Positions 16,549-24,796 of a DNA stretch of 64,000 nt are shown one piece after another. The notes below the pieces were generated by a model. That model ran no database searches and had not been told where the DNA came from. It was given only the letters and a program-made list of their open reading frames with translations. The translations under genes were made by a program, and so were the position numbers. The first letter of the stretch is position 1. Every line of letters begins with the position of its first letter. Source of the DNA: Rhodoblastus sphagnicola. GTDB taxonomy: Bacteria; Pseudomonadota; Alphaproteobacteria; Rhizobiales; Beijerinckiaceae. The stretch is from positions 1 to 64,000 of the forward strand of contig NZ_NHSJ01000140.1 in assembly GCF_002937075.1 (NCBI RefSeq). Direction: 5' to 3'.

Positions 16549-17532
16549 ATGACCGATCTTGAAACGTCCGCGTCGCTGTCCCTGGACATCGCCGCCTATC
16601 TCGACATCGACAAGCCCCGCCATCTGCGCCCGCGCGTAAAAATCGACGTGGCCGACCGCGCCTGGCGGCCCCCGGTCGAGGACCGCCAGCGCGACTGGGT
16701 GTCCAGCATCGTCGCTCCGGCGCTCAAGATTTTGCGCGCCCGACGCGGTGAAGCCGCCTGCAAGGCGTTTTGCGCGCTGGGAACCGGCGTCGGCCTCGAC
16801 GCCCTGGCCGCCGTCGAATTGTTGGGCGCGGAGGTGGTCGGCGTGACCGACCTGTTCCCCGACGTGGTCGAGGCGGCCGCCGAAAATATCCGCCGCAACC
16901 TCGCGCCAAACAGTTCGGTCGCCCTGCACGCCGGGGCCGGCGACCTGCTGCAGCCGCTGCGCGGAAGCGGCGTCAAATTCGACCTGATCTACGAGAATCT
17001 GCCCAACCTGCCCCTGGCCGACGGCGCCAAGGTCGAGGCCGACAGCACCAGCGCGACGTTTCTCGCCCCGCGCGACGAGTCCGTTCCCCAGGCGGCGCGC
17101 GACGCGCTGCTGGCGCTGCACTATGTTGCGCTGGTCCAGGCCCATGAGTTCCTGAGGCCGGGGGGCGCGGTGCTGTCCACCATCGGCGCCCGCGTGCCGC
17201 TGTCGGCGCTGACGGACATGGCCGAGGCGGCCGGGTATGTCGCGCGTTTCCTGGGCTATTGGTGGAAGGCGCAGGTCGATCCTGAAGCGATCGTCGGGTC
17301 CTATGCCCAATGGCGGCGCCAGGGTCTGGGGCCGTTTCACTTCTACGAGGTGGACGTTCTGGAAGCCGCCTTCGCCGGGCTGGAGCTGGAACAGGCGGGC
17401 CGCGACGCCCTGTCGATCGAACAGGCCCTGCGCCCGCATCAACTGGATGCGGAAGCGGCGCTGGCGGGGTTGCGCCAGGGTCGGCGCATCGGCCACACCG
17501 TCGCGGCGCTGCTGTCGGAGCCGAACAGATGA
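16549..17532 (+). CDS. Class I SAM-dependent methyltransferase of unknown substrate
   Basis: The ATG at 16549 gives 327 residues. The SAM-binding glycine-rich loop is CALGTGVGLDALAAVELLGA near residue 77, followed by the acidic VVGVTDLFPDVVEAAAENI. In place of the NPPY motif of HemK/PrmA-type enzymes there is YENLPNLP (about residue 149), so a protein-glutamine or rRNA activity is not assured. The C-terminal 100 residues (WWKAQVDPEAIVGSYAQWRR, GPFHFYEVDVLEAAF) look specific to this group. A GTG at 16510 could extend it by 13 residues. It overlaps the cupin gene by ATGA. A thiol or small-molecule methyltransferase is possible given the neighbours, but unproven. Confidence 0.75.
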   Translation: MTDLETSASLSLDIAAYLDIDKPRHLRPRVKIDVADRAWRPPVEDRQRDWVSSIVAPALKILRARRGEAACKAFCALGTGVGLDALAAVELLGAEVVGVTDLFPDVVEAAAENIRRNLAPNSSVALHAGAGDLLQPLRGSGVKFDLIYENLPNLPLADGAKVEADSTSATFLAPRDESVPQAARDALLALHYVALVQAHEFLRPGGAVLSTIGARVPLSALTDMAEAAGYVARFLGYWWKAQVDPEAIVGSYAQWRRQGLGPFHFYEVDVLEAAFAGLELEQAGRDALSIEQALRPHQLDAEAALAGLRQGRRIGHTVAALLSEPNR

Positions 17533-18119
17533 GCGCCGATCTCGCCGCCCTCGTGGCGCTGCTGCGGGGCCGGCTGACACGGGCCGAGGGCAGGGCGGGC
17601 GCGGAGGCGGCCAAGGTGAGCGGCCTGCTCGACCGCGCGTCGGCGGAGGCCCCCTATGCGGCGAGCGCGCATCCGCTGGTCCGCCATCTGCCGGCCGCGC
17701 TGGCCGGACTGGAGCGCGACGCCCCGGACATCGCCGCCTTGCTTGGCCCGCTCGCCCAAGGCCTGCCCTGGCGCTACGGCTATGACGCCCGCGCCGACCT
17801 GCCGGATCTGCATCTCAACATGGGGTGGGCGGAGTTCGTCGGTCCGGCCGCGCCGTTGCGCAGCGACGAGGTCTGTCTCGGCCTGACCCTCATCGGCCCC
17901 CACACCCATTACCCGGCCCATCGCCATCCCGCCGTGGAGCTCTATCATGTGCTCACGGGCGCCGCCGAATGGAGCGGCGACTGGCGCCCGCCCGGCGCCT
18001 TCATCCTTCACGAAACCAACCAGGAGCACGCCATGCGCGCCGGTGATGAACCGTTGCTCGCCCTTTACACATGGAGCGGCGACGTCGTCTCTCCCTCGGT
18101 CTGGAGCGCGCCGTCATGA
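17529..18119 (+). CDS. DMSP-lyase-like cupin (DddQ/DddL/DddW superfamily)
   Basis: The 196-residue protein has an N-terminal helical part and a C-terminal cupin barrel. All residues known to matter in DddQ are in register: Y128-P-A-H131-R-H133-P-A-V-E137-L-Y139 in motif 1 and H167 in motif 2 (NQEHAMRAGDEPLLALYTW). In DddQ these bind the metal and supply the catalytic tyrosine for cleavage of dimethylsulfoniopropionate to DMS and acrylate. Length also matches DddQ (about 190-200 residues). The superfamily contains members with no DMSP activity, so the family call is firm and the substrate is inferred. It overlaps both neighbours by ATGA, directly before the two MetY-like genes. Confidence 0.8.
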   Translation: MSADLAALVALLRGRLTRAEGRAGAEAAKVSGLLDRASAEAPYAASAHPLVRHLPAALAGLERDAPDIAALLGPLAQGLPWRYGYDARADLPDLHLNMGWAEFVGPAAPLRSDEVCLGLTLIGPHTHYPAHRHPAVELYHVLTGAAEWSGDWRPPGAFILHETNQEHAMRAGDEPLLALYTWSGDVVSPSVWSAPS

Positions 18120-19282
18120 GCCTGCATCCCCAAACCCAGGCGCTGCACGCCGGCCATCGCGCCGACCCGCATACCGGGGCGGCGGCGGCGCCGATCTATT
18201 TCACCACCTCCTATCACTATCCCAGCGCCGAATATGCGCGCAGCCTGTTCGCCCTGGAGGTGGTCGGCTACACCTACACCCGCACCAGCAATCCCTCCCG
18301 CGACGTGCTGGAGCGCCGCGTGGCCGCCATCGAGGGCGGCAAGGCGGCGCTGGCCATGGCCTCGGGCGTGGCGGCCGTGGGCAACGCGCTGCTGGCCCTG
18401 ACCCAGACCGGGGACAATATCGTGGTCGCGCGCCGGACCCTTGACGGCGGCGGGCGCGATCTGGCGATCCAGTTGCGCCGCTTCGGCATCGACGTGCGCG
18501 AGGCCGCCACGGTCGAGGATTTTGTCGCGGCCACCGATGCGCGCACCCGGCTGTGGTTCGCCGAAAGCCTTGATGTCCCCAGCCTGGAGCGCTTTCCCAT
18601 CGCCGCCGCCGCGAAGGCGGGCCGGACGCTGGGCGTTCCGCTGGTGATCGACAATTCCAACCTGCCCTTCCTCGTCCGCCCGTTCGAGGAGGGGGCGGCC
18701 GTCACCGTCTATTCCACCGCCGCTTACCTGACCGGCCGCGCGGCGTCGCTTGGCGGGGTTCTGGTCGATGGCGGGACGTTCTCCTGGGAGACTGAACGCT
18801 TCCCGACCCTCCACACGCCCGACCCGTCCTATCATGGCGTGGTCTGGACCGAACTGGTCAAGCAATGGAACGCCTCGCCCCTGATCGCCCGGGCGCGCGG
18901 CGGCATCTTGCGCGATCTCGGCGCCGCCATCAGCCCGATGGCGGTGTTCGAGATCCTGCAAGGGCTGGAAACATTGCCGCTGCGCATGCGCGCCCATGCC
19001 GAAAACGCCGCGAAGGCGGCTGCGTTTCTGGCGTCCAGACCCGAAGTGACCGGCCTGAAAACCGAGGGCGGACTCGTCGCCCTCGACCTCCCCGATCCCA
19101 AGAAATTCGTGGCCGGGCTTGCGCTGTTCGGGCGCGGCGAAGACCTCGGAGGCCTCACAAGCTCGGTCGCGGTTTTGGCCGACGGCCGCATCCTGCTTTC
19201 GGTCGGCGTGGAACATGCCGACGACATTCTGGCCGACCTCGCGGCCGCCCTGACTCCTGAACAACAGAGAGACGCGCCATGA
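18116..19282 (+). CDS. MetY paralogue lacking the PLP-binding lysine (probable pseudoenzyme)
   Basis: The 388-residue protein aligns end to end with the adjacent MetY (for example YTRTSNPSRDVLERRVAAIEGG and HTPDPSYHGVVWTE). However, the PLP lysine is gone: MetY reads YSTTKYIGG (K205) where this protein reads YSTAAYLTG (A203). The cofactor-stacking Tyr of DLYGGT is replaced (TLDGGG). The C-terminal substrate-binding stretch GDARSLAIHPATTTH is missing, making it about 40 residues shorter. The Asp that pairs with the pyridine nitrogen is kept (VIDNSN). The frame is intact and coupled by ATGA to both neighbours, so it is not a decaying gene. It may be a regulatory or structural partner of MetY, or have a new lysine-independent activity. 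Confidence 0.85.
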   Translation: MSLHPQTQALHAGHRADPHTGAAAAPIYFTTSYHYPSAEYARSLFALEVVGYTYTRTSNPSRDVLERRVAAIEGGKAALAMASGVAAVGNALLALTQTGDNIVVARRTLDGGGRDLAIQLRRFGIDVREAATVEDFVAATDARTRLWFAESLDVPSLERFPIAAAAKAGRTLGVPLVIDNSNLPFLVRPFEEGAAVTVYSTAAYLTGRAASLGGVLVDGGTFSWETERFPTLHTPDPSYHGVVWTELVKQWNASPLIARARGGILRDLGAAISPMAVFEILQGLETLPLRMRAHAENAAKAAAFLASRPEVTGLKTEGGLVALDLPDPKKFVAGLALFGRGEDLGGLTSSVAVLADGRILLSVGVEHADDILADLAAALTPEQQRDAP

Positions 19283-20562
19283 CGCTGAAACCCGAAACCC
19301 TGGTCCTGCACGCGGGCTACCGCAGCGATCCCACCACCACCTCGGTGGCGGTGCCGATCTACCAGACCACCAGCTACCAGTTCCGCGACACCGAGCACGC
19401 GGAAAAACTGTTCGGACTGGCCGAACTCGGCAATATTTATTCGCGCATCATGAACCCCACCAATGATGTGCTCGAAAAACGCCTGACCGCGCTCGAAGGC
19501 GGCGTCGCCGCGCTCGCCGTCGCCTCCGGTCAGGCGGCCAGCACCTTCTCGATCCTGAACGTGGCCCAGGCCGGCGACAATTTCGTCACCTCCACCGACC
19601 TCTATGGCGGCACCTGGAATCTGTTCGCCAACACCTTCAAGCAACTCGGCATCGAGGCCCGCTTCGTCGATCCGTCGGACCCCGAAAACTTCCGCCGCGC
19701 GACGGATGCGAAAACCCGCGCCTATTACGCCGAAACCCTGCCGAACCCGAAGCTGCAGGTGTTCCCGATTCCCGAAGTGGCGAAAATCGCCGAAGAGCTG
19801 GGCGTTCCGCTCATCATCGACAACACCTCGGCTCCCATCATCGCCCGCCCGTTCGATCATGGCGCCCACATCATCGTCTATTCGACCACCAAATACATTG
19901 GCGGCCACGGCGTCGCCATCGGCGGCGCGTTGATCGATTCCGGCAAGTTCGACTGGGAAAAACACGCCGAACGCTTCCCGCTGCTGACCCAGCCCGATCC
20001 CAGCTATCACGGCGCGATCTGGACCGAGGCCGTCAAGCCGCTGGGGCCGATCGCCTACATCCTGCGCGCCCGCGTCATCCTGCAACGCGACATCGGCGCG
20101 GCCGTCAGCCCGTTCAACGCCTTCCAGACCCTGCAGGGCCTCGAAACCCTGCCGTTGCGCATGCGCGAGCACAACAAGAATGCGCTCGCCGTCGCCGAAT
20201 ACCTGTCAAAACACCCCAAAGTGACAAAGGTGATCCATCCCAGCGTGCAGACGGGCGAGCCGAGGCGGCGCGCCGACGCCGTGCTCAAGGGCGGCTACGG
20301 CGCGCTGGTGGGTTTCGAACTGGAAGGCGGCAAGGAGGCCGGCAAGACCTTCATTGACGCTTTAAAACTGCTCTACCACGTCGCCAATATCGGCGACGCC
20401 CGCAGCCTCGCCATCCATCCCGCGACGACCACCCATTCGCAACTGTCGCCGGAAGACCAACTGGCGACCGGCGTGTCCGAGGGCTACGTCCGCCTGTCCG
20501 TCGGAATCGAACATATCGACGATATCCTCGCCGATCTCGCCCAGGCTTTGGACGCCGTCTGA
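19279..20562 (+). CDS. metY: O-acetylhomoserine sulfhydrylase / aminocarboxypropyltransferase
   Basis: The 427-residue protein is a complete Cys/Met-metabolism PLP enzyme of the MetY type. Visible are NIYSRIMNPTNDVLEKRLTALEGG, the stacking Tyr in STDLYGGTWN, the Asp in IIDNTSAP, the PLP Lys K205 in YSTTKYIGGHG and the substrate-site NIGDARSLAIHPATTTHSQL. MetY joins O-acetylhomoserine with sulfide to homocysteine or with methanethiol to methionine; in purple bacteria it is the methanethiol-capturing step of sulfur salvage. It ends the DUF1847 operon and overlaps the lysine-less paralogue by ATGA. The island context favours organic thiol capture. Confidence 0.93.
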   Translation: MTLKPETLVLHAGYRSDPTTTSVAVPIYQTTSYQFRDTEHAEKLFGLAELGNIYSRIMNPTNDVLEKRLTALEGGVAALAVASGQAASTFSILNVAQAGDNFVTSTDLYGGTWNLFANTFKQLGIEARFVDPSDPENFRRATDAKTRAYYAETLPNPKLQVFPIPEVAKIAEELGVPLIIDNTSAPIIARPFDHGAHIIVYSTTKYIGGHGVAIGGALIDSGKFDWEKHAERFPLLTQPDPSYHGAIWTEAVKPLGPIAYILRARVILQRDIGAAVSPFNAFQTLQGLETLPLRMREHNKNALAVAEYLSKHPKVTKVIHPSVQTGEPRRRADAVLKGGYGALVGFELEGGKEAGKTFIDALKLLYHVANIGDARSLAIHPATTTHSQLSPEDQLATGVSEGYVRLSVGIEHIDDILADLAQALDAV

Positions 20563-20587
20563 ATCCTTGACGCATCCGGTTTCACCT

Positions 20588-20618
20588 GCTCGCGGATTCC
20601 GCACCGGATTCCGCGAGC
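20588..20618 (+). terminator. Stem-loop after metY
   Basis: GCTCGCGGATTCCG and CGGATTCCGCGAGC form a 14-bp stem with one mismatch and a three-base loop, 25 bases after the metY stop. No T tract follows, so termination efficiency is uncertain. Confidence 0.5.
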
Positions 20619-20691
20619 GCGGGCGTCCGGGCGCGGCCGACGTTGTGCGAAAATGAGCAAAATCGCCGGCAAAGCGTCATGGACCGTTGAA

Positions 20692-20712
20692 TACTATTTA
20701 GTTTATCGAGTA
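20692..20712 (+). promoter_or_regulatory. Island operator, copy 2 (weaker)
   Basis: TACTATTTAGTTTATCGAGTA has its own dyad (TACT...AGTA) and matches 12 of the 16 central bases of the operator read in the orientation of copy 1. It lies in an AT-rich patch, 142 bases before the cystathionine beta-synthase start. Confidence 0.45.
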
Positions 20713-20853
20713 AGTTAACTAACAACGCCCCGTTTGGGGGGCTGTTGATTCGTCAACCGGGATCGGAGGCGCCATGTCCAGCGCAGGCAAAGGCTTGAGA
20801 CGCGCAGCGCAAGGCGCCGACGATTTTCGACCTGTTCCACTTTGGGGGCGCCA

Positions 20854-22266
20854 ATGACCTTGCCGGTTTCTCATTCGCCGATCGCGGCGCCGCCGCCGGT
20901 CGCGCGGGGGCTGCTGCCGCTGATCGGCAACACGCCGCTGGTTGAACTCACCAAACTCGACGTCGGGTCGTCCAGGCTGTTCCTGAAACTCGAAAGCGCC
21001 AATCCCGGCGGCTCGATCAAGGACCGCCCGGCGCTGGCCATGGTGGAGGCGGCCGAGCGCGCGGGCCAGTTGAAGCCCGGCGGCGTCATCGTCGAAGCCA
21101 CCGCCGGCAATACCGGCCTGGGGCTCGCCCTGGTCGCCAACGCCAAGGGCTACAAGCTCACGCTGGTCATTCCCGACAAGATGAGCCGCGAAAAAATCTC
21201 GCACCTGCGCGCGATGGGCGTGGAGGTGGTGCTGACCCGCTCCGACGTCGGCAAGGGTCATCCCGACTATTACCAGGACAAGGCGCGTCAGATCGCGGAG
21301 GCGACGCCCGGCGCCATTTTCATCAACCAGTTCGAAAATCCCGCCAATCCGCTCGCGCACCAGATTGGAACCGGGCCGGAGATTCTCGCCCAGCTCGAAG
21401 GCAAGGTTGACGCCATCGTTCTCGGCGTCGGGTCGGGCGGCACCTTGACCGGCCTGAGCCGTTTCTTTGCCGAACATTCGCCGCAAACCAAATTCGTGCT
21501 GGCCGATCCCGCCGGCTCGATCCTCAAGGACGTCGTCGAGAAGCGCACGCCGGGGCCGGTGGGAAGCTGGCTGGTCGAAGGCATAGGCGAGGATTTCGTG
21601 CCGGCCATCGCCGATCTCTCGCGCGTGACGCACGCCTATACCATCACCGACGCCGAATCCTTCGCGGCGGCGCGCGCGCTGCTGAAAGCCGAGGGCCTGC
21701 TCGCCGGCTCCTCGACCGGAACGGCGCTCGCCGCCGCGCTCAAATTCGCCCACGCGCAAACCGAGCCGCAGCGAATCGTGGTGCTGTCGCCCGACAGCGG
21801 CAACAAATATCTGTCGAAAATGTTCAACGACGACTGGATGCGCGACCAGGGTTTCATCGAGAACGCGCGCCGCGGCGATTTGCGCGATCTGATCGGGCGG
21901 CGTCACGACCAGGGCGCGTCGGTGACGGTCGGCCCCGACGACACCTTGCAGGTCGCCTATGCGCGCATGAAGCTCTACGACGTCTCGCAATTGCCGGTGC
22001 TCGAAGGCGATCGCGTCGTCGGCCTGATCGACGAATCCGACCTGCTGCTCGCGGTGTTCGAGCGCGCGCTGGGCTTTCACGATCTGGTCCGCGCCGCGAT
22101 GGTCAAAGACATCGAGACGGTCGGGGCCAGCCAGCCCATCCAGGCGCTGATCCCGGTGTTCGACAAGGGGTTTGTCGCCGTCATCGTCGACGGGCCGAAT
22201 TTCCTCGGCCTGATCACCCGCATCGACCTTCTCAATCATCTCCGTCGTCGCAAGGAACAATTATGA
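20854..22266 (+). CDS. Cystathionine beta-synthase with CBS-domain pair
   Basis: The 470-residue protein has a fold-type II PLP catalytic part (residues about 20-330): IGNTPLVELTKL, the PLP Lys K56 in NPGGSIKDRPA, the phosphate loop GVGSGGTLTGLS and EATAGNTGLGLALVA. Residues about 345-470 hold two CBS domains (VTVGPDDTLQVAYARM, VLEGDRVVGLIDESDLL; DKGFVAVIVDGPNFLGLITRIDLL) that usually sense adenosyl compounds. The enzyme condenses serine and homocysteine to cystathionine, the first step of reverse transsulfuration. The ATG at 20854 is preceded by GGGGG; a TTG four codons earlier is possible. It overlaps the next gene by ATGA. Confidence 0.9.
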   Translation: MTLPVSHSPIAAPPPVARGLLPLIGNTPLVELTKLDVGSSRLFLKLESANPGGSIKDRPALAMVEAAERAGQLKPGGVIVEATAGNTGLGLALVANAKGYKLTLVIPDKMSREKISHLRAMGVEVVLTRSDVGKGHPDYYQDKARQIAEATPGAIFINQFENPANPLAHQIGTGPEILAQLEGKVDAIVLGVGSGGTLTGLSRFFAEHSPQTKFVLADPAGSILKDVVEKRTPGPVGSWLVEGIGEDFVPAIADLSRVTHAYTITDAESFAAARALLKAEGLLAGSSTGTALAAALKFAHAQTEPQRIVVLSPDSGNKYLSKMFNDDWMRDQGFIENARRGDLRDLIGRRHDQGASVTVGPDDTLQVAYARMKLYDVSQLPVLEGDRVVGLIDESDLLLAVFERALGFHDLVRAAMVKDIETVGASQPIQALIPVFDKGFVAVIVDGPNFLGLITRIDLLNHLRRRKEQL

Positions 22267-23471
22267 CCAAAAGTTCTGCGGACAAGAAGACGCCCGGCTT
22301 GCAGACGCGGGCGATTCACGGCCGCCAGCATCCCGACCCCCTGACTGGCGCGGTCAATCCGCCGATCTACGCCAGTTCGACCTTCGTGCAATCCTCGCCC
22401 GGCGTGCATTCGGGCTGGGAATATTCCCGCTCCGGCAATCCGACCCGCGCCGCGTTCGAGGCCGCGCTGGCCGAACTCGAAGGCGGCGCGGCGGGCTTCG
22501 CCTTCGCCTCGGGACTGGCGGCGCAGGCCGCCGTGCTGGATCTGCTCGATCAGGGCGCGCATGTGATCGCCTCCAACGATCTGTATGGCGGTTCGTGGCG
22601 GCTGTTGCATCGCGTGCGCGAGCGCACGGCGGGCCTGAAGATCACCCATGTCGACGCCAGCGACGCCGCCGCGGTCGAGGCGGCGATCACGCCGGAAACC
22701 CGGCTGATCTGGATCGAGACGCCGGGCAATCCGCTGCTCAGCATCGCCGATCTCCCGGGCATTGCCGAGATCGGCAAAAGGCGCGGCCTCATCACCGTCG
22801 CCGACAACACGTTCGCTTCGCCGGTGGTGCAGCGGCCGCTGGAGCATGGCTTCGACATTGTCGTGCATTCCGTGACCAAATATGTCAGCGGCCATTCCGA
22901 CATTATCGGCGGCGCGGCCATCGTGCGCGACGCGCCTGACCTCATCGACCGGCTCAAGTTCCTGCAAAACGCCACGGGAGGCGTGCTCGATCCCTTCAGC
23001 AGCTTCCTGGCTTTGCGGGGCTTGAAAACCCTGCCGCTGCGGATCGCGCGCCACGCCGCCAACGCGCGGGCGGTCGCCGAATTCCTCGAAAGCCACGACA
23101 AGGTCGCTCAGGTCAGATATCCCGGCCTGCGCAGCCATCCCCAACACAATCTGGCGGCCCGGCAGATGAGCAGCGGCGGCGGCATGGTGTCGTTCTTCGT
23201 CAAGGGCAGTCCGGAACAGACGATCCGCGTGCTCGAAAGCTTGCGCTATTTCGCGCTGGCCGAATCGCTCGGCGGCGTCGAGAGCCTGGTCGGGCATCCC
23301 TGGTCGATGAGCCACGGCTCGATTCCCGAACCGCTGCGCCGCGCCGCCGGCATCACGCCGCAATTGATCCGGTTGTCGGTCGGCATCGAGGATGTCGAGG
23401 ATCTGATCGGCGATCTCGAACAGGCGCTTGAAGCTTTGGGCCAAGAGCGTGCGCGCGTCGTCGTGGCTTGA
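22263..23471 (+). CDS. Cystathionine gamma-lyase/beta-lyase-type PLP enzyme
   Basis: The 402-residue protein belongs to the Cys/Met-metabolism PLP family. It has EYSRSGNPTRAAFEAALAELEGG, NDLYGGSWRL, the Asp in VADNTFASPV, the PLP Lys K206 in HSVTKYVSGHSD, and the C-terminal ESLGGVESLVGHPWSMSHGSIP. Pairing with cystathionine beta-synthase in one operon (ATGA overlap) points to the gamma-lyase reaction, cystathionine to cysteine, 2-oxobutyrate and ammonia. A beta-lyase or a methionine-gamma-lyase-like reaction that releases methanethiol cannot be excluded by motifs. With MetY it would move sulfur from homocysteine or methionine into cysteine. Confidence 0.88.
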   Translation: MTKSSADKKTPGLQTRAIHGRQHPDPLTGAVNPPIYASSTFVQSSPGVHSGWEYSRSGNPTRAAFEAALAELEGGAAGFAFASGLAAQAAVLDLLDQGAHVIASNDLYGGSWRLLHRVRERTAGLKITHVDASDAAAVEAAITPETRLIWIETPGNPLLSIADLPGIAEIGKRRGLITVADNTFASPVVQRPLEHGFDIVVHSVTKYVSGHSDIIGGAAIVRDAPDLIDRLKFLQNATGGVLDPFSSFLALRGLKTLPLRIARHAANARAVAEFLESHDKVAQVRYPGLRSHPQHNLAARQMSSGGGMVSFFVKGSPEQTIRVLESLRYFALAESLGGVESLVGHPWSMSHGSIPEPLRRAAGITPQLIRLSVGIEDVEDLIGDLEQALEALGQERARVVVA

Positions 23472-23505
23472 AAAGACGGCGCACACACACGCCTCGCAAA
23501 CGGTT

Positions 23506-23528
23506 GCGCCGCGCGCCTGTCGCGGCGC
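23506..23528 (+). terminator. Stem-loop after the transsulfuration pair
   Basis: GCGCCGCG (23506-23513) pairs perfectly with CGCGGCGC (23521-23528) across a seven-base loop, 35 bases after the stop. There is no T tract. Confidence 0.4.
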
Positions 23529-23599
23529 GGGACTCGGGGTCCGCATGGCTTGGCGTGGATCCCATCGGCGCTCCCGTCGCGCTCAAAATAAATAATCTT

Positions 23600-23618
23600 G
23601 TCTATAAAACTAATAGAC
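23600..23618 (+). promoter_or_regulatory. Island operator, copy 3 (perfect dyad)
   Basis: GTCTATAAAACTAATAGAC is a perfect inverted repeat of six bases (GTCTAT/ATAGAC) around a seven-base spacer, in an AT-rich patch 84 bases before the ABC binding-protein gene. It is the reference copy for the other three sites. Confidence 0.75.
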
Positions 23619-23701
23619 TATAGCCTGCTCCCACTTCCGAGGATCGTCTCCCGACCGCCGATGCGTCCGGGGCCGTCCATCGCCGAACAAGGAACAGGAC
23701 G

Positions 23702-24787
23702 ATGAAAGACAGCCATAATCCGGGATCGCGCCGCGCCTTTCTCGCCGGCGCGGCGGCTGCAGGCGCCGCGGTCCCGCTGGGCCTGATGGGCCAGAAGGTG
23801 TTCGCGACTCCTCAAATCCTGCCGGCGCCGTTCGCGGACGCGCCGATCTGCACGACCGCCGCCGGCGCCGCGGCGGCCTCGGCCGGGCCGCTCAAGAAAA
23901 TCTCCTTTGCCTGGAACGCCGGGGCGCCCTGCCTGCTCAGCGTGACCGTCGCCAAGGAGAAGGGGTTTTTCGCCCGCAACGGTCTCGACGTCGATCTGGT
24001 CAATTATTCCGGCTCGACCGACCAGTTGCTCGAAACCCTGGCGACCGGCAAGGCCGACGCCGCCGCCGGCATGGCGCTGCGCTGGCTCAAGCCGATGGAG
24101 CAGGGGTTCGACGTGAAAATCATCGCCAGCACGCATGGCGGCTGCCTGCGCCTGCTCGCGCCCACCGCTTCCGCCATCAAGACCCTGACGGATCTCAAGG
24201 GCAAGATCATCGCCGTCAGCGACATGAATTCGCCGGGCAAGAATTTCTTTTCGATCCGCCTGAAGAAGGCCGGCCTCGACCCCGAGAAGGACGTCGAGTT
24301 CAAGCAGTTTCCCGGCCCGCTGCTGCGCGTGTCGGTCGAGAAGGGCGAGGCCCATGCGCTCGCCGACAATGACCCGATCACCTTCCTGTTCCAGAAGGAT
24401 GGCGCCTTCCGCGAGGTCTCGTCCAATCTCGACGGGGAATATGCCTCGCGCGTGTGCTGCATCATCGGCGTGCGCGGGAGTCTCATTCGCGACGACAAGC
24501 CGACGGCGGCGGCCATCGCCCGCTCGCTGATCGAGGCGGCGGAATTCGCCGCCCACCATCCCGAGGAGGCCGCCGCGACCTATGCGCCCTACGGCCCCGG
24601 CAAGGTCGAACTCGCCGACCTCGTGACCCTGGCCAAATACCACACCCACGCCCATCACCCCGTCGGCGCCGATCTGAAGAAACAACTGGCGCTCTACGCC
24701 GAGGAGCTGAAACTGGTTTCGATCTTCAAGCCTTCGACCGATCCGGCGAAATTCGCCGAACGCATCTATGCCGACGTGTTCGGCTGA
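23702..24787 (+). CDS. ABC transporter substrate-binding protein, SsuA/TauA/NMT1 type, Tat-exported
   Basis: The 361-residue protein starts with a twin-arginine signal (GSRRAFLAGAAAAGAAVPLGL; cleavage near KVFA-TP). The mature part is the periplasmic binding fold of the NMT1/SsuA family: KISFAWNAGAPCLLSVTVAKEKGFFARNG at its start and LADNDPITFLFQKDG in the hinge. Relatives bind sulfonates, taurine, nitrate, thiamine precursors or aromatic acids, so substrate cannot be read from motifs. Position after the operator, with its own permease and ATPase downstream and within a sulfur island, suggests an organosulfur ligand. Confidence 0.88.
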   Translation: MKDSHNPGSRRAFLAGAAAAGAAVPLGLMGQKVFATPQILPAPFADAPICTTAAGAAAASAGPLKKISFAWNAGAPCLLSVTVAKEKGFFARNGLDVDLVNYSGSTDQLLETLATGKADAAAGMALRWLKPMEQGFDVKIIASTHGGCLRLLAPTASAIKTLTDLKGKIIAVSDMNSPGKNFFSIRLKKAGLDPEKDVEFKQFPGPLLRVSVEKGEAHALADNDPITFLFQKDGAFREVSSNLDGEYASRVCCIIGVRGSLIRDDKPTAAAIARSLIEAAEFAAHHPEEAAATYAPYGPGKVELADLVTLAKYHTHAHHPVGADLKKQLALYAEELKLVSIFKPSTDPAKFAERIYADVFG

Positions 24788-24796
24788 GGAGGGGAC

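Noticed and set aside
16549-17532. MddA-type methanethiol methyltransferase
   Set aside because: MddA is a small membrane-bound enzyme; this is a soluble class I methyltransferase with a different fold order, so the name was not used.
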